DNA of 64,000 nucleotides from Volutella citrinella (GCA_034401135.1 JAWZSP010000003.1:5208001-5272000), one strand, 5' to 3'; shown: positions 1 to 11,695, counted from the first letter of the stretch. The notes: generated from the letters alone by a model not told the origin. Made by a program: numbers and translations.

Positions 1-345
1 CAGCTGTGGCTGGCTGTGCAGCTGTTCATCTCTCCAGCCTATCCTCATGACTCTCCTTGGCTGGCTTCGTACATCTCCGTGAATAAGTCCCATAAACTCG
101 GACATTGTGTTGCGGTGATACCACGGCGGGTGGAAAGTATCCTTGGCAACGAGCCAACGCAACGGGAAGACGACGAAATCAGCGACGGTGGTTCCTTCGA
201 CGGGACTTGGCGCGGTATGAACTGTGAAAATACGTGGGTCTGGACGGTCGCAGTTTACGCTTCCGATGGTGTTGAGCCTGCCTAGATCATATTTATGCGG
301 TTAGCAGTTGCCATGCCATGCTACTACATCGAATGGCGTGTGATT
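1..345 (-). pseudogene. hmgA: Homogentisate 1,2-dioxygenase remnant, truncated by the left edge
   Basis: The family opens the ring of homogentisate to maleylacetoacetate in phenylalanine, tyrosine and phenylacetate breakdown. Read leftward, the frame encodes HTPFDVVAWHGN, then [28 protein letters not shown] and [15 protein letters not shown], in the order seen in homogentisate dioxygenases. The YHRN..SEF block carries a His and a Glu expected to bind iron. An in-frame TAA (complement of 301-303) interrupts the match between WHGN and the PHKYDL block. Upstream of about 400 no N-terminal half is recognisable: no cupin-like first domain is seen between 400 and 1003. A plausible intron donor lies just after MGLIHGD at about 72-71. 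The rest of the gene is beyond the window. The stop plus missing 5' part make me call it a pseudogene. A small unusual intron over the stop is possible but I see no good splice sites. It is divergent from the CYP504 gene. Confidence 0.72.
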
Positions 346-1003
346 TAGGACCTGCTCTACCTCGAGAGCTTCTCGCGCGGAAAAGCCGGAGAGCATCATG
401 TCGGATTTCTAAAATGGCTGAATTGCAGCAGTGGGAAGGATAGGATGGCTGAGAATGTTGGTTGGGAGAGATGATGGTGAATGTCGTCTTCAACACTACG
501 CAGACACACTGGTCAAAGTCCTGCATCACATTTGTTAGTCATTAAGTACGTATATATAGACTGCTAGGTATCAATCCATTGCCGTGCAACTCCATGATGG
601 CCTAATGGCTCTTGGTGGTTCCCATTGTTCCAAGATGCCGGCCCATTAGCTGAACCCGCACGGAATCGGCCTCGGCTTCGGAATCGGAATGGCGGACTCG
701 GCCAACGCATCCTGACTAAGGTTGGATGCTGCATTCGGCAATACCACCAACCCCACACCGAAACGCCAATGAACGCGTAGTATGGGGTAGCTCTCCAGAA
801 CCGCAACGTCATGCTAGTCACGCGCGGAGCGGCTAGGCAATTGCCGACACATGGACATAGGGAGTATATATAGGAGCACCGGGTAGCATTCAATTCAAAT
901 ACAAGACCATTCAATGGCTGCAGCTCCCATCCTGACGTCGCACCACCAATTTCTCCTCTTTTCGCGGCTCAGGAATTGAGCTTGAAGGCAACAGACACTC
1001 GCA
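346..1003. promoter_or_regulatory. Spacer between the hmgA remnant and CYP504, with a TATA-like box
   Basis: This 0.65 kb stretch separates two divergently oriented aromatic-catabolism genes. A TATA-like run (tatatata) lies near 864-872, about 135 bases before the P450 start, and is a reasonable core promoter candidate. The part nearest the hmgA remnant should hold the missing exons of that gene, but I cannot recognise any. The small open frames here look random. Confidence 0.4.
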
Positions 1004-2724
1004 ATGGCGTACGAAGTCATTGGTTTTGCCCTCCTCGCGGGCATCTACTTGTTGGTCAGATTTTTAAACGCTACCGACGTCCCCAAGATCAAGAATCTTC
1101 CTGAGATCCCTGGCGTTCCCATCTTCGGCAACCTCATCCAGCTGGGCACCGACCATGCACGGGTTGCCCAGAAATGGGCCGCCAAATACGGCCCTGTCTT
1201 CCAGACCCGGCTTGGAAATAGAGTGAGAGCAAAGCAGCGGCCATACGAACCTCATGAGCAGAATAAATGTTAACAGAATCAGCGCGTCATCTTCGTCAAC
1301 TCGTACGATGCTGTCAAGCACTTCTGGATAACGCACCAGTCGTCGCTAATTTCACGTCCCACCTTTCACACCTTCCATTCAGTCGTCTCCTCATCCCAGG
1401 GCTTTACTATTGGTACATCGCCGTGGGATACGTCCTGCAAGGCGCGTCGCAAGGCTGCTGGCACTGCCCTAAACAGACCTGCCGTTCAATCTTACATGCC
1501 CATCCTCGACCTCGAGTCCTGTGTTAGCATCAAGGAACTGGCCACCGACTGCAAGGACGGTGAGGTTGACATCGAACCTACGCCCTACTTTGCCAGATTT
1601 GCCCTGAACACCTCCCTCACACTGAATTATGGTTTTCGCATCGACGGTGACATCAACAGTGAGCTTCTGCAAGAAATCACCCACGTGGAACGCGAAGTGT
1701 CCAATTTTCGGTCCACCAGCAATAATTGGCAGGATTATGTTCCGCTGATGCGGATCTGGAACAAGCAAAACACGGAGGCACAGGAATACAGAGCTAGGAG
1801 AGATCGATACTTGACTCGACTTTTGACCGAGCTTAAAGACCGCATTGCTAATGGCACGGATAAGCCATGCATCACTGGTAACATTCTCAAGGATCCCGAC
1901 GCAAAGCTCAATGAAGGTGAGAGGAGCTAAAATAATGCTGCTCATTCCATGTTGCGTAACTGACTGCCTTGCAGCCGAAATCAAATCTATCTGTCTAACT
2001 ATGGTGTCTGCGGGTCTTGACACCGTTCCCGTCAACCTAATCATGGGGCTGGCATTTCTATCTTCACTTGAGGGACAGGCTGTGCAAGCCAAGGCATTTG
2101 ATGCTATCCAAGAGGTGTATCCTGGCGGAGATGCATGGGAGAAATGCCTGGTGGAAGAGAAGGTTCCTTACGTTACCGCTTTGGTCAAGGAGAGTCTTAG
2201 ATACTGGACCGTTATTCCAATTTGCCTCCCCCGAGCCAGCATTAAGGACATACCTTGGGAGGGGAGTGTTATTCCTGCCGGTACTACATTCTTCATGGTA
2301 CGTTGATACCTCCTAGGGAGATTTACTCAGGCAAGCTAACCGGCCACAGAATGCATACGCCGCCGACTATGACGAAGCCCGTTTCAAGGATCCAAGCAAA
2401 TTTATTCCTGAGCGCTTCCTAAATGACAACGAAACCGGAACCCCACACTACGGCTACGGAGCAGGTTCGCGAATGTGCGCTGGGTCCCACCTGGCCAACC
2501 GTGAGCTGTACACTGCTTATATTCGTCTTATCACCTCATTCCGCATCCTCGAGGCCAAGAGCCCGGCTGATCGTCCGAGCATGGATGCTATCGACTGTAG
2601 TGCCAATCCAACTTCGCTTACAACTGATCCCAAGCCCTTTAAGATAGGTCTCAAGATCAGGTCCAAGGAGAAGTTGGATAAGTGGATCGCTGCGGCTGAA
2701 GAAAGGACTCGGGATCATCGCTAG
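1004..2724 (+). CDS. Cytochrome P450, CYP504 family (phenylacetate-type hydroxylase)
   Basis: Four exons: 1004-1222, 1283-1916, 1975-2297 and 2350-2724, giving 516 residues, the usual length for this family. It starts with a hydrophobic membrane anchor (about residues 4-20) and a proline-rich hinge (LPEIPGVPIFGN). The I-helix segment AGLDT is near residue 296, the ExxR motif (KESLR) near 357-360, and the haem loop YGAGSRMCAG has its Cys near 435. The haem loop and the following HLANRELYTAYIRLI closely resemble fungal CYP504 enzymes, which hydroxylate phenylacetate at C2 (PhacA) or 3-hydroxyphenylacetate at C6 (PhacB). I cannot decide between these two. All introns have GT..AG ends, and the gene appears intact. 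It lies head to head with a homogentisate dioxygenase remnant, the enzyme two steps later in the phenylacetate route, which supports the assignment. Confidence 0.85.
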
Positions 2725-5700
2725 TCTATAGGTAGAGGCTGTATGGATTACCTTCTTGGCCAAATGTCGGATATGGCTGATACTTCTCGAAGAGCAAGTT
2801 GAGCAACCAGAGGACGCGAGAGAGCAACCGGGCAACAGGAAGGATAACTCGGGTCAGGTCTCAGGTGAAGGGATAGGGTTAATAGTTCCCCAAGGTGTTC
2901 ACCAATGTACGATCTTCTGAGGCTTGTTACGAGCTCGGGGCATCCGTTGTGCGTGTCGTTGTGGAATCTATTAAATGAAGCAGGGAGAACGGTGAGGTCT
3001 TGGCCACGAAAGACAGATCGAACAACTATTTCGACCTGAGCTGGCTCAAATGCTGCATGTGAGGTTGTAAATCTTTCGAGGGCATCGCGGCGGGATCGAT
3101 ATCGAAAACGGCCGGGCTGGTACGATGTGGACAACAATGGAGTTTTCCAAGGCAGGGCACGAGATTGGCGCGACGGTGCAGTCGATGAAAGCGAGACTAT
3201 TTCGCCACTGGATGTCTCGAAGCCCACGTATGGCTTCGACAACGCCTCTGCATCAGCTGGCCCGCTTCGAGATGTAGAAACAGCCTCATCCTGACTATCG
3301 ATCGCCACAAGTGTGAGCAGGAAAAAGAAACGTCTGGTGGGCCGGCTTATCACAGGGGCCAAGTTCTCGGGCGACTCGACCAGCAGCCTCACCCCCCAAG
3401 AGACCCGTGACGCGACTGTGCAAAGTCCGATGGCGTATTGCAGCCTATAATGAGCACATTTACAACCAGCACAGAAGTAGGGGTAGATCGTCTTTACAGC
3501 AACTAAAATCAGCTGTTTGCCAAGACGGACAAAAGAACATGAATTTGAAGAAGATGATCACGCGAGAGAAGCGAAAGTGATAAGACTATGAGTAGCTGTC
3601 AAGGAGCATCTCTGAAGCTTGAGCAGCTGCCATTACTGGGGCAGGGATGGTGAGGCGAGCTAGCGGATCTGGCGCTTGATAGATTAACAATAGGAGCTAA
3701 TGTGACAAGCCGCAGGGAGCTGAGGGCCAGACTGCCTGGGCCTGACCCCACTAGCCCGAGGACATGGTTGTGTAATCGAACGTGGGATTGGTGGCCCTCA
3801 GCCATCTTTCTGTAGCCTTTGCATGGGTTGGGGGGTTCTTTTTCTTTCGCTTTGTCCAGGCCAAATATCACGACATTTCACTGTGAAATTGGTGTACGTA
3901 ACGGAATGCGCCAAGAGGCAGGGAGACCAAACTGGGAAGGGGCCGGTACTTTTCGCGGAGGGCAACATGTCGTGCGAGTTCAGCTGGGCTGGGAAGCGGC
4001 CTGAGGATGGGAATGATGGGCTTGGAATCAGGAGTGTGGCGTCGGCATCTGCGGGATGGGGGGATCACGTCTTGGATCTAGGCATGCGAGGGCTGCCGTT
4101 CTAGATCGCTGGGCTTAAGCCTTGCCGACAGGTGGCGGAGACAACAGCGCATGCCCAACCATGCCGTTGGGCCCGACTCGATCCAACAACCGGGCGAAGC
4201 TGTCTGGAGCTGTCTGGGGATGTGTCAGATCGACAGAGCCGTGATGGTGTTGAGGTGGAACTCATCTGACCCCGAAGCTGGGGAAAAAGTATTTGGAGTC
4301 CATACCATCCAATGTGAGCCGTCAGTGGCGGTCAAGAGATCAACGCCGTGTCAGTGCGGGTGTGGTGGTGATGGCGATGCGGACGAGGACTGTCGAGAGC
4401 AGCGCCAAGGTCTCTGGAGGCCTGCCACGGCACACATCCACATCCCACCCATTGACAAGAGGCAAACTGATAGGCGGCGTGAGAGACCTGCATCCTGTCC
4501 GTTATTTCGGCCCATGTGGGCCAAGGAGCTGGGATGCCGACGTCCCGATGGTTGGTCGCCCACTGGCAGCGAGGTAGTGACGCGACGGGATAAGGCGAGG
4601 CGGATGAGCTTCCCCTGGCGCGAGATGGAAGCCTCGGGGACTACGAGGCATGGTACGAGGAGGGCCACCGGGGATGCTACTGTGAGGCAGGTACTTTTCG
4701 ACGAACGCGGGCAGAACCGGGGGGTGGAGGGGAGAGATGGGCAAAAAGACCCAGGGCCAAGACCATCATCTCATCCTAGGCCACATGTCGCCATACCCAA
4801 CGGCCGGGGAGTACGGGGAGCGTTGGCCAGTGAGAGGAGGCGCTAACGGTCGAGCAGCCCAGAGCAAGGGGTGGCTGTTGTGAGCCCTGAATGCCTGGCC
4901 CGGGGAGTCCCTACGAGCCTGCCAGTTAGAGGGCCGCCGGTGGGGGAGCGGTGGAGGGTGGCGCCCCACAAATTAAGGCCGATAGGCTAGAGTGGCTTTG
5001 CCATTAAGCTTAAGTGTCGCTGGAACCTTGAACAAAGATGATCAAGCGAGCAAATGAAGCTTAAAAAATTAAAATAAAATTGGTAGGGGGAAACGAGGCA
5101 ACGAGGCCACGCGACGGTGTTTGCCGCTCTCACCCCGGTCAGATGCCAGCGGCAGGACTGGACGAGGGATCGGCAGCACCCTCCTGGCCATGTGAGGCTG
5201 ATGGCGACAGGTCTGGCTGCGAGCACGCACGCTGGGGCCTTTGGGAAGAATGGGGGAGGGCCTGATCCTGGCTTGAGCTCCTCGCATATGGGCTTGCCAG
5301 GCCGGGGAGTTGGGTGAGCTGCTGATTTGTGTCGGTGCGACGCCCAACTCCCCGAAGCGACCAGCCGGGTGGATTGTTCCGTCTCGTCATCCGTCCGCCA
5401 GCCAAGCCATGATTCCTGCGCGAGCAAGGCCATTGCGTGGCAGCCGGTGCGGAACTAGAAGAAACAAAACTGGGCCGACGTGTGTCGCGGCAAGCCCCCC
5501 TCCCCACCACACCCACCGGTCGACTTTTCGGTGCCCAGTCTGGGTTTCGCTGCTGGAGTCGAGCAGACCAAGGAAGGGAGGAGGGGATTGCACGGGCATG
5601 GGACACGGACAAGGTGCGAGTCTGCATGCAAATCTGCACGCGCCAAGACCCGGCGTCCTCACGGGACGGAGGAGGGGTAACGGCGCATCCCTCATCACCA

Positions 5701-6530
5701 GCCCGCGTGTCCATCTGGTGATTCCCTCTCCCGCGTCTCCCCTCTCGTTCCGCTTCGGACAGTCGGGCATCCACTGGGCGAGCAAGCGAAGGTGGCGTTC
5801 GCTGTCGACGAATGAACCGACCGCTGTCTGCCATGGCCCTGCAGTCCTGGACTCTGCGCTGTTGCTTTTCATCATCCCCCTCTCTCCCCCCCACGAATAG
5901 CAAATTGGAGGCGCGGATTGCGGGACGACTCGCTGGGCTTGGCAGACGGCCTGGATGGAGGCTTGGGACGACTAGCGGCCAGCCCGGGGACGCTACCAAG
6001 CCCGTCGCGGCCACTTGCAACAAGCTTAAGACCACTCAGGGCGAGCCCGCGACCACCCGGAGCCGTTCGCGTGATGACGTGCTCGCAAATCCCCATGTCA
6101 CCATACAATGCCTTCCCTCTGCTCTCGGTCGCTGGGTGGGGGCCCAAGCAGCAACTCCCCGTCCCCTATGGGGCCCAGATGCACCCAGATGCATCATGAT
6201 GGATGCGACGGGGCCCCTAGCCCCAAGATCAACTCCCCGAAGGGTGTGGTGCTGCTGCTATTGTCCTTGGCCCTCCACCCTGCGCCCGAGGGTCCGAAGC
6301 TTCCTGGCCGGGATTCCATTTCTCCCGCGAGGATAAGAATGTCACCTTGCCCCGTCCACTTTGTTCCCGTCTTTCCAATCGCCAGACACATAAAGCTGTC
6401 CTTCCTCCTCGTTTCTTCCTCCTCGCTCTCTCTGCAGATACGAGTCGGACCCGATTGCATCTGAAGTCTGCCAGGAGAGTTACACAAGTTCCACACCAAG
6501 ACACGCCAGAGCCCAGCCAGAACAGCAACC
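2725..6530. other. Long GC-rich stretch without a convincing gene
   Basis: About 3.8 kb between the P450 and the MFS carrier. Many overlapping open frames occur on both strands, for example a 214-codon frame at 2748-3392 on the minus strand and a 298-codon frame at 5139-6035 on the minus strand. They are Arg/Pro/Ser-rich, overlap each other and show no domain, so they look like chance products of high GC content. The last roughly 200 bases are pyrimidine-rich (around 6390-6435), as often seen before fungal start codons. The region probably contains the MFS promoter and 5' leader and the P450 3' end. A small hypothetical gene at 2748-3392 cannot be excluded. Confidence 0.4.
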
Positions 6531-8311
6531 ATGGGTGGCGACAACAAGGACCCAACCCACTTTGCCGCTCCGGCATCCGATGAGGAGGCCCTCACTCGTG
6601 TCGTCGACTGGACGCGCGAGGAGGAGGTCAGGGCCAAGCGCAAGTGAGTTGACTGCTCCAATCCCTGATGAAATCGTACTGACTCTCAATCCTAGGCTCG
6701 ACCTAATCATCATGCCCCTCCTCACTCTCGGCTTCTTCTGCCTGCGTCAGTCCAACCCCCCCCCTCAATGACATCCCAACCCCGTCCCTAACCCCATCGC
6801 AGAACTCGACCGAGGCAACATTGCCAACGCCATCACGGACAAGTTCATGGAAGAGGTCGGCATCGACCAGGACCAGTTCAACGTCGGCCAGCAGATGCTC
6901 TCCCTCGGCATCGTCCTCTTCGAGATCCCCTCCAACATGATCCTGTACCGCGTCGGCCCCGGCAAGTGGCTCACGCTGCAGCTCTTCCTCTTCGGCACCG
7001 TCAGCACCTTCCAGGCCTTCCAGAAGGGCTACGGCGCCTTCATCGCCACCCGCTTCCTGCTGGGCGTCACCGAGTCGGGCTTCATCCCCGGCGGCCTCTG
7101 GACCCTGAGCACCTGGTACACGCGCTCCGAGACAGCCAAGCGCGTCATGGTCTTCTACTTTGGCAACCAGTTCGGCCAGGCCTCGTCCAAGCTCATCGCC
7201 TACGGCATCCTGCACATGCGCGGCGTCGGCGGCAAGTCGGGCTGGTTCTGGCTGTTTGCCCTCATGGGCGCCTTCACCATCGCCTCGGGCTTCGTCCTCG
7301 GCTTCTGCCTGCCTGACTCCTTCAAGAACCCCAAGAGCACTTTTCTTCCGGGTTACTCGTGGTTCACCGAGCGCGAGCTGCACATCCTCCAGACCCGCGT
7401 CCTGCTCGACGAGCCCGCCAAGGGCAAGAAGAAGAAGAAGATTGGCATCGATGCCTTCAAGAAGGCCGTAAGTAGTAGCCTCGTCCAAATCAAGACTACC
7501 ACTGTTTCTAACGCTCCATGCAGTTCACCAACTGGCGCCTCTGGTTCCACTTCTTCATCACCCTCTGCAACAACGGCCCCCAGCGAGCCTTTGACACCTA
7601 CTCGCCCACCATTGTCAAGAGCTTCGGTTTCGAAGGCCTTGCTAGCAACGCTCTCGCTTCCGTCGGTCTCTTCATCCAGATCCCCATGTCGTGGGTCTTC
7701 AGCTTCGTCTCTGATCGCTTGTGAGTCGCCTCCTTTTCTCTCACAAGTCCGTGCCGCACTGCTAACCCCCCCTAGTGACAAGCGTGGTGAGACTGTCATG
7801 ACTGGTTTGAGCATGACCATTATTGGTTACATCTTCAACCGCGGCTTCACCGAGATCAACCTCCGTGGTGTCCGCTACTTTGGTGTCGTCTGGACCCAGA
7901 CCTTTGGCACCTTCTCCCACCCGCTCAACATTGCCTGGATGTCGCTTACTTGCACCGACTCCGAGGAGCGTGCTCTCGCCATGGCCATGTAAGTTTTCAA
8001 CTACGTTGCCCAAGGAAACAGAATACTAATCGTGTAATAGGGTCATCATGGGTGCCAACATTGCCGGCATCTACGGCGCGCAAATCTTCCGCAAGGACGA
8101 CTCCCCCAAGTACCGTCGCGGCTTCATCATCGCCATCTGCGTCCTCTCCGTTGGTCTGCTGCTCGCCATCATCCGATACATCGATGACAGAATCCGCAAG
8201 CGCAAGGCCAACCAGGTCGTTCCCGAGAACTCTAGCGAGACCAACTCGGGCAACGAGAAGCAGACCGAGTACACTCAGGAGTACCCTCGATCTGCCGAGC
8301 TCAAGAACTAA
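6531..8311 (+). CDS. MFS transporter, anion:cation symporter (ACS) family
   Basis: Six exons (6531-6643, 6696-6745, 6803-7467, 7524-7720, 7776-7988, 8041-8311) join in frame to 502 residues. The start has a good context (aaccATGG). The protein shows the ACS signature pieces of fungal Dal5/Tna1-like carriers: QLDRGNIANA at the end of the first membrane segment, GIVLFEIPSNMI, and RFLLGVTESGFIPGG. About twelve hydrophobic segments are split by a charged central loop with a run of five lysines (KGKKKKK). Both tails are hydrophilic, as usual. Members take up small organic anions such as allantoate, nicotinate or other vitamins at the plasma membrane. The substrate here cannot be read from sequence. 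A link with the aromatic-acid genes 4 kb to the left is possible but unproven. Confidence 0.9.
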
Positions 8312-8806
8312 GCTGCAAGGAAGGGTCTTCTCGGCTGAGAAAAATGCGTGTTTCTTGAATTTGCAAGCAACGTGGAACATTAGCGGGTTACAATAGTAAT
8401 AGCGTGACGGCGTAGGATTGGGAATGGGATATATAAATCAATGAATGATACAGGCACTTGGTATGGAAAAATGATGTCGTATCCACTAGCCACTTGATAT
8501 GATGTTGATAATCCTTCATTCCGGCTGTGAAGCTTTCCATGTGGGCTAATGCATGACGAGTAATTTCATGGATCGCTGTTAGAAAATAGCAAGCTGCTTG
8601 TTGAAAACATCCAAGGCCAATATGATGCTGGCTCAAGTTACTATTCTCTATGTTGATCATACTTCACAATAGGCAATATTACAAATCAGCAATGAACAGG
8701 CAAACTTCAATGTTGGTTGCAACTCGCAAATGAATTCTGTCATAACTAACATCACGCTATCATAGTCTGGGGCAAGCGCCCATCCGCTCTAATCACAAAA
8801 ACAAAC
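8312..8806. other. Convergent 3' spacer between MFS and AAA ATPase genes
   Basis: AT-richer than its surroundings, with no plausible gene. It should hold the 3' ends of the rightward MFS transcript and of the leftward ATPase transcript. Confidence 0.4.
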
Positions 8807-11695
8807 TCAGTAGTCCTGGAAAGAGCCCTTGAGGGGCATGTCCGACTCAACCTGACCATTCTCCTTCTTCATGTGGCGATCAAAGCTCTGGGTAGACAGC
8901 TGGACCTTCTCGAACAGGGCGCGGTCGAGAAGGGGCGCCTTGGGGATCTGCTTGCCGTGCTTGCGAGCCTCCTCAACCTGGTTGGTGTAGTTGTACAGGG
9001 CGAGGGAGCTCGCGATCTGGAAGGCAGATCGGATCTGGCGACCGTTCCAGCAGCCGGTGGAGCGGGCGAGGTCCTCAAAGTGCTTGTCGGCAAAGTCGAT
9101 GATCTCGCGCTCCTTGATGACGAGGGCGGGCTCGCCCGTCATGCGGCTGCGCTCGCGCTCAATGTCCTTCAGCTTGTTGATGTTGAGGCGGAAGATGTCG
9201 CGCGTCTGCGTCTTGTCCAGGGGCGGGTAGTACAGCGACAGGTGGATTCGCGACTTGAAGGCCTCGTCGATGGAGCCGACGCGGTTGGTGGTCAGGAACA
9301 GCAGGCCGTTGTAGTACTCGAGCACGCGGAGGAAGACGGAGACGAGGGCGTTGCGCTTCATGTCGAGCTTGGAGCGCTGCGACAGGAACACGTCGGCCTC
9401 GTCGAGCAGCAGGACGCAGTCCCACAGCGAGGCCAGGCGGAAGACGTTCTTGAGCGAATTCTCAACCTCGTAAGGGGTCAGACCCAGGTCACCGCAGGTG
9501 ATGACGAAGAGCGGCTTCTTGTTCTCCATGGCGACGGCCTCGGCGGTGGCCGTCTTGCCGACACCGGGCACGCCGTGGAGCAGGACGACAAGACCACGAC
9601 CCTTGCCCTGGATGAGATCCTGGCCGGGACCCTCCTTTGCGGCGTCGGCGTACTTGCGCTCGACGACCTTCTTCTGGAAGTGCGACAAGACCAGACCGCG
9701 CACGACGTCCTTGTACTCGGCCTGGATGCGCAGGTCCTCAAAGACGCCGACCTGGCGACGCACGGGGTGCAGGTGGTTGAGGTCGACGGCCAGGAAGCGG
9801 CGCTCGCGCAGGGCGTAGGCGAACATGCGCTTGGGCAGCAGCACGTAGTCGTCGTCGTGCAGCTCGAGGGCCTTGGGGTTCGTCTCGAAGGAGCGCGAGC
9901 CCTTGGACCGGGCCTTGAGGAAGGCGTCGACGCCCAGGTTCTCGCGGCGCTGCAGGATCTCGACGCCGTCCGTCTTCTGGATCAGCTCGTGGTGCGTGTA
10001 GGCCAGCCTCTGGCGCGACGAGTCGAACCAGTGCTGCACGGGCATCTCGTCGTCCTGCGTCTCGCACTGCCGCGACTTGTTGACCGTGGGCTCGTGGAAG
10101 TGAGGCTTCCAGTCGGGCATCTTCTGGTACGCCTCCGTCAGGTCGACGATGACATCGCTCTCGACGAACTCGGGGTGCCGCATCTTGGAGTACGACTCGT
10201 CCTGCAGGATCTCGTCGTCCACCTCGTAGTGGTTGGCCGCGGGCGGGTTGCGCGTCAGCGTCCAGGCGTTGTACTGCTGGTGGCGGTCCTCGATGTATCC
10301 GGCAAACTTCTTGCCCTGTGAGCGCTGGGTCTCGATGAAGCGCTCGTGCTCGTGGCGGTAGCGCACGGGGTACGCCTCGAACGACTGGATCATGCGCTCG
10401 CCGATGAAGTCCTCAATCTCAAACTTGCGGCGCACGGCACCGAACGAGCTGCCGTTGTGGTCGATGTAGTAGGCAGAGATGACAAACTTGGCATTCTCCG
10501 ACGGCTGCTGGAACTCGTCGGCGAAGAACTCCCAGCCAGACTCGGCAAACGACACCTCGGGCTCGGGCACCTCGACGCGGTAGATGCGCCAGAGCTCGTG
10601 GTACCGGCCGCCCGTCTCGCTCGACGCGGGAAGGTAGATGAGGTCGCCCACGCGGTACAGCAGCCACAGGTCGTCAAACTTGACGCGGTCTATGGCCGTG
10701 CCGTCGAACTGGCTGTACAGCGGCATGATCTCGCGGTCCACGAAGTCGACGTAGCACCGCATGTCGCGCAGAGCCTCGGGGCTGTCCATGATGCCGTCAA
10801 AGTCCTCCTCGGCCTCGGAGTCAACCGACTGCAACGACGACTCGGACGTCTCGCTGCCCGCGTCGGTAGCAGCGTCGTCGCCGTCGTCTGAGCAGTCCTC
10901 GTAGTCGTCCTCGTTCTCCTCGACTACCGCCTTGGCCTCACTGACATCGACCACGGCCGGCTCCGACTCGGGCTCGGTCTCGGCGGGGGTCTCATCCACA
11001 AGATCCTCGTCAAAGTCTCCCCACTTCTCCTCGAGCGTGGCCAGGGCCTCGCGCATCTTGGGCTGCAGATAGACCAGGGCCTTGAAGGGCCGCACAAAGG
11101 TTCGCGGCGTCGACCGCTGGTCTGTGTCGTTGAGCAGCGCCGTCAGGTGGCCCAGGAGGGGCTGCGACTGGATGCGCACGCGCGAGATGTTGGTGTCAGC
11201 GGCCGCGGGGGCCTCATTCTTCTTGTCTCGCTTGGACTTGTCGGCCGAGACGTCGATGACGGGGTTGGCCTGGTTGATGAAGTCCTGCTTGGTGAGGTAG
11301 TCCTTGGCCCTGGCACGGGCGACGTGCTCGCGGCGACGTCGGCCCTGCTCCCTCCGGATCTGCGCCTGGATGCCCGGGCCCGTCACCAGCACGTCAATGG
11401 CGTACTCGGGCTCCTCGGTGCCGGCGAAGCGGTTCTTGAAGTTCTCAAAGTTGACCTTGCGCACCTCGGGCACCTTGCGGCGCCACTTGGCGTTGACGCG
11501 GCGCTCGTCCTGCAGACGGCGCTCTCGTCGCTCGTACTTCTCCTTGAGTGCGAGGTACTCCATCTCCTCGCGGTGAGATCGGCGCCCGGCACCGTGCGTG
11601 CCTCGGCCGGCGCCGGCACGGCGAGTGGTTGTGGTTCGGCCTTGACCAGCCATTTTGAAGTCGGAGGGGGGCGGGACGCGAATGGGACCGACCAC
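8807..11695 (-). CDS. Large AAA-type ATPase with a DUF7025-like N-terminal region
   Basis: One uninterrupted frame of 962 codons. The first ATG (11695) gives MVGPIRV; a second in-frame ATG at 11653 (MAGQGRTTT) is an equally likely start and would give 948 residues. The N-terminal third is basic and charged, with an acidic Glu/Asp-rich stretch near residues 235-300. Residues about 330-450 (FDDLWLLYRVGDLIYLP, then RYHELWRIYRVEVPEPEVSF) resemble the DUF7025 region that precedes AAA modules in many fungal proteins. The AAA core has Walker A GVPGVGKT near residue 705, Walker B LLLDEADVF near 762, and sensor/arginine-finger-like LTTNRVGSIDEAFKSRIHLSL. A C-terminal lid follows. Such proteins are abundant in Pezizomycotina but their role is not established; ATP-driven remodelling is inferred from the fold only. 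Confidence 0.92.
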   Translation of the reverse strand: MVGPIRVPPPSDFKMAGQGRTTTTRRAGAGRGTHGAGRRSHREEMEYLALKEKYERRERRLQDERRVNAKWRRKVPEVRKVNFENFKNRFAGTEEPEYAIDVLVTGPGIQAQIRREQGRRRREHVARARAKDYLTKQDFINQANPVIDVSADKSKRDKKNEAPAAADTNISRVRIQSQPLLGHLTALLNDTDQRSTPRTFVRPFKALVYLQPKMREALATLEEKWGDFDEDLVDETPAETEPESEPAVVDVSEAKAVVEENEDDYEDCSDDGDDAATDAGSETSESSLQSVDSEAEEDFDGIMDSPEALRDMRCYVDFVDREIMPLYSQFDGTAIDRVKFDDLWLLYRVGDLIYLPASSETGGRYHELWRIYRVEVPEPEVSFAESGWEFFADEFQQPSENAKFVISAYYIDHNGSSFGAVRRKFEIEDFIGERMIQSFEAYPVRYRHEHERFIETQRSQGKKFAGYIEDRHQQYNAWTLTRNPPAANHYEVDDEILQDESYSKMRHPEFVESDVIVDLTEAYQKMPDWKPHFHEPTVNKSRQCETQDDEMPVQHWFDSSRQRLAYTHHELIQKTDGVEILQRRENLGVDAFLKARSKGSRSFETNPKALELHDDDYVLLPKRMFAYALRERRFLAVDLNHLHPVRRQVGVFEDLRIQAEYKDVVRGLVLSHFQKKVVERKYADAAKEGPGQDLIQGKGRGLVVLLHGVPGVGKTATAEAVAMENKKPLFVITCGDLGLTPYEVENSLKNVFRLASLWDCVLLLDEADVFLSQRSKLDMKRNALVSVFLRVLEYYNGLLFLTTNRVGSIDEAFKSRIHLSLYYPPLDKTQTRDIFRLNINKLKDIERERSRMTGEPALVIKEREIIDFADKHFEDLARSTGCWNGRQIRSAFQIASSLALYNYTNQVEEARKHGKQIPKAPLLDRALFEKVQLSTQSFDRHMKKENGQVESDMPLKGSFQDY

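Noticed and set aside
2748..3392. 214-codon minus-strand frame downstream of CYP504
   Set aside because: No recognisable motif, irregular composition and no splice support; kept only as a possibility in the spacer entry.
5139..6035. 298-codon minus-strand frame upstream of the MFS gene
   Set aside because: Arg/Ser/Pro-rich, overlapped by several other equally long frames, no domain; explained by GC content.
8873..10321. 482-codon plus-strand frame opposite the AAA ATPase
   Set aside because: Val/Leu/Asp-rich antisense shadow; the opposite strand carries unmistakable Walker A and B motifs.
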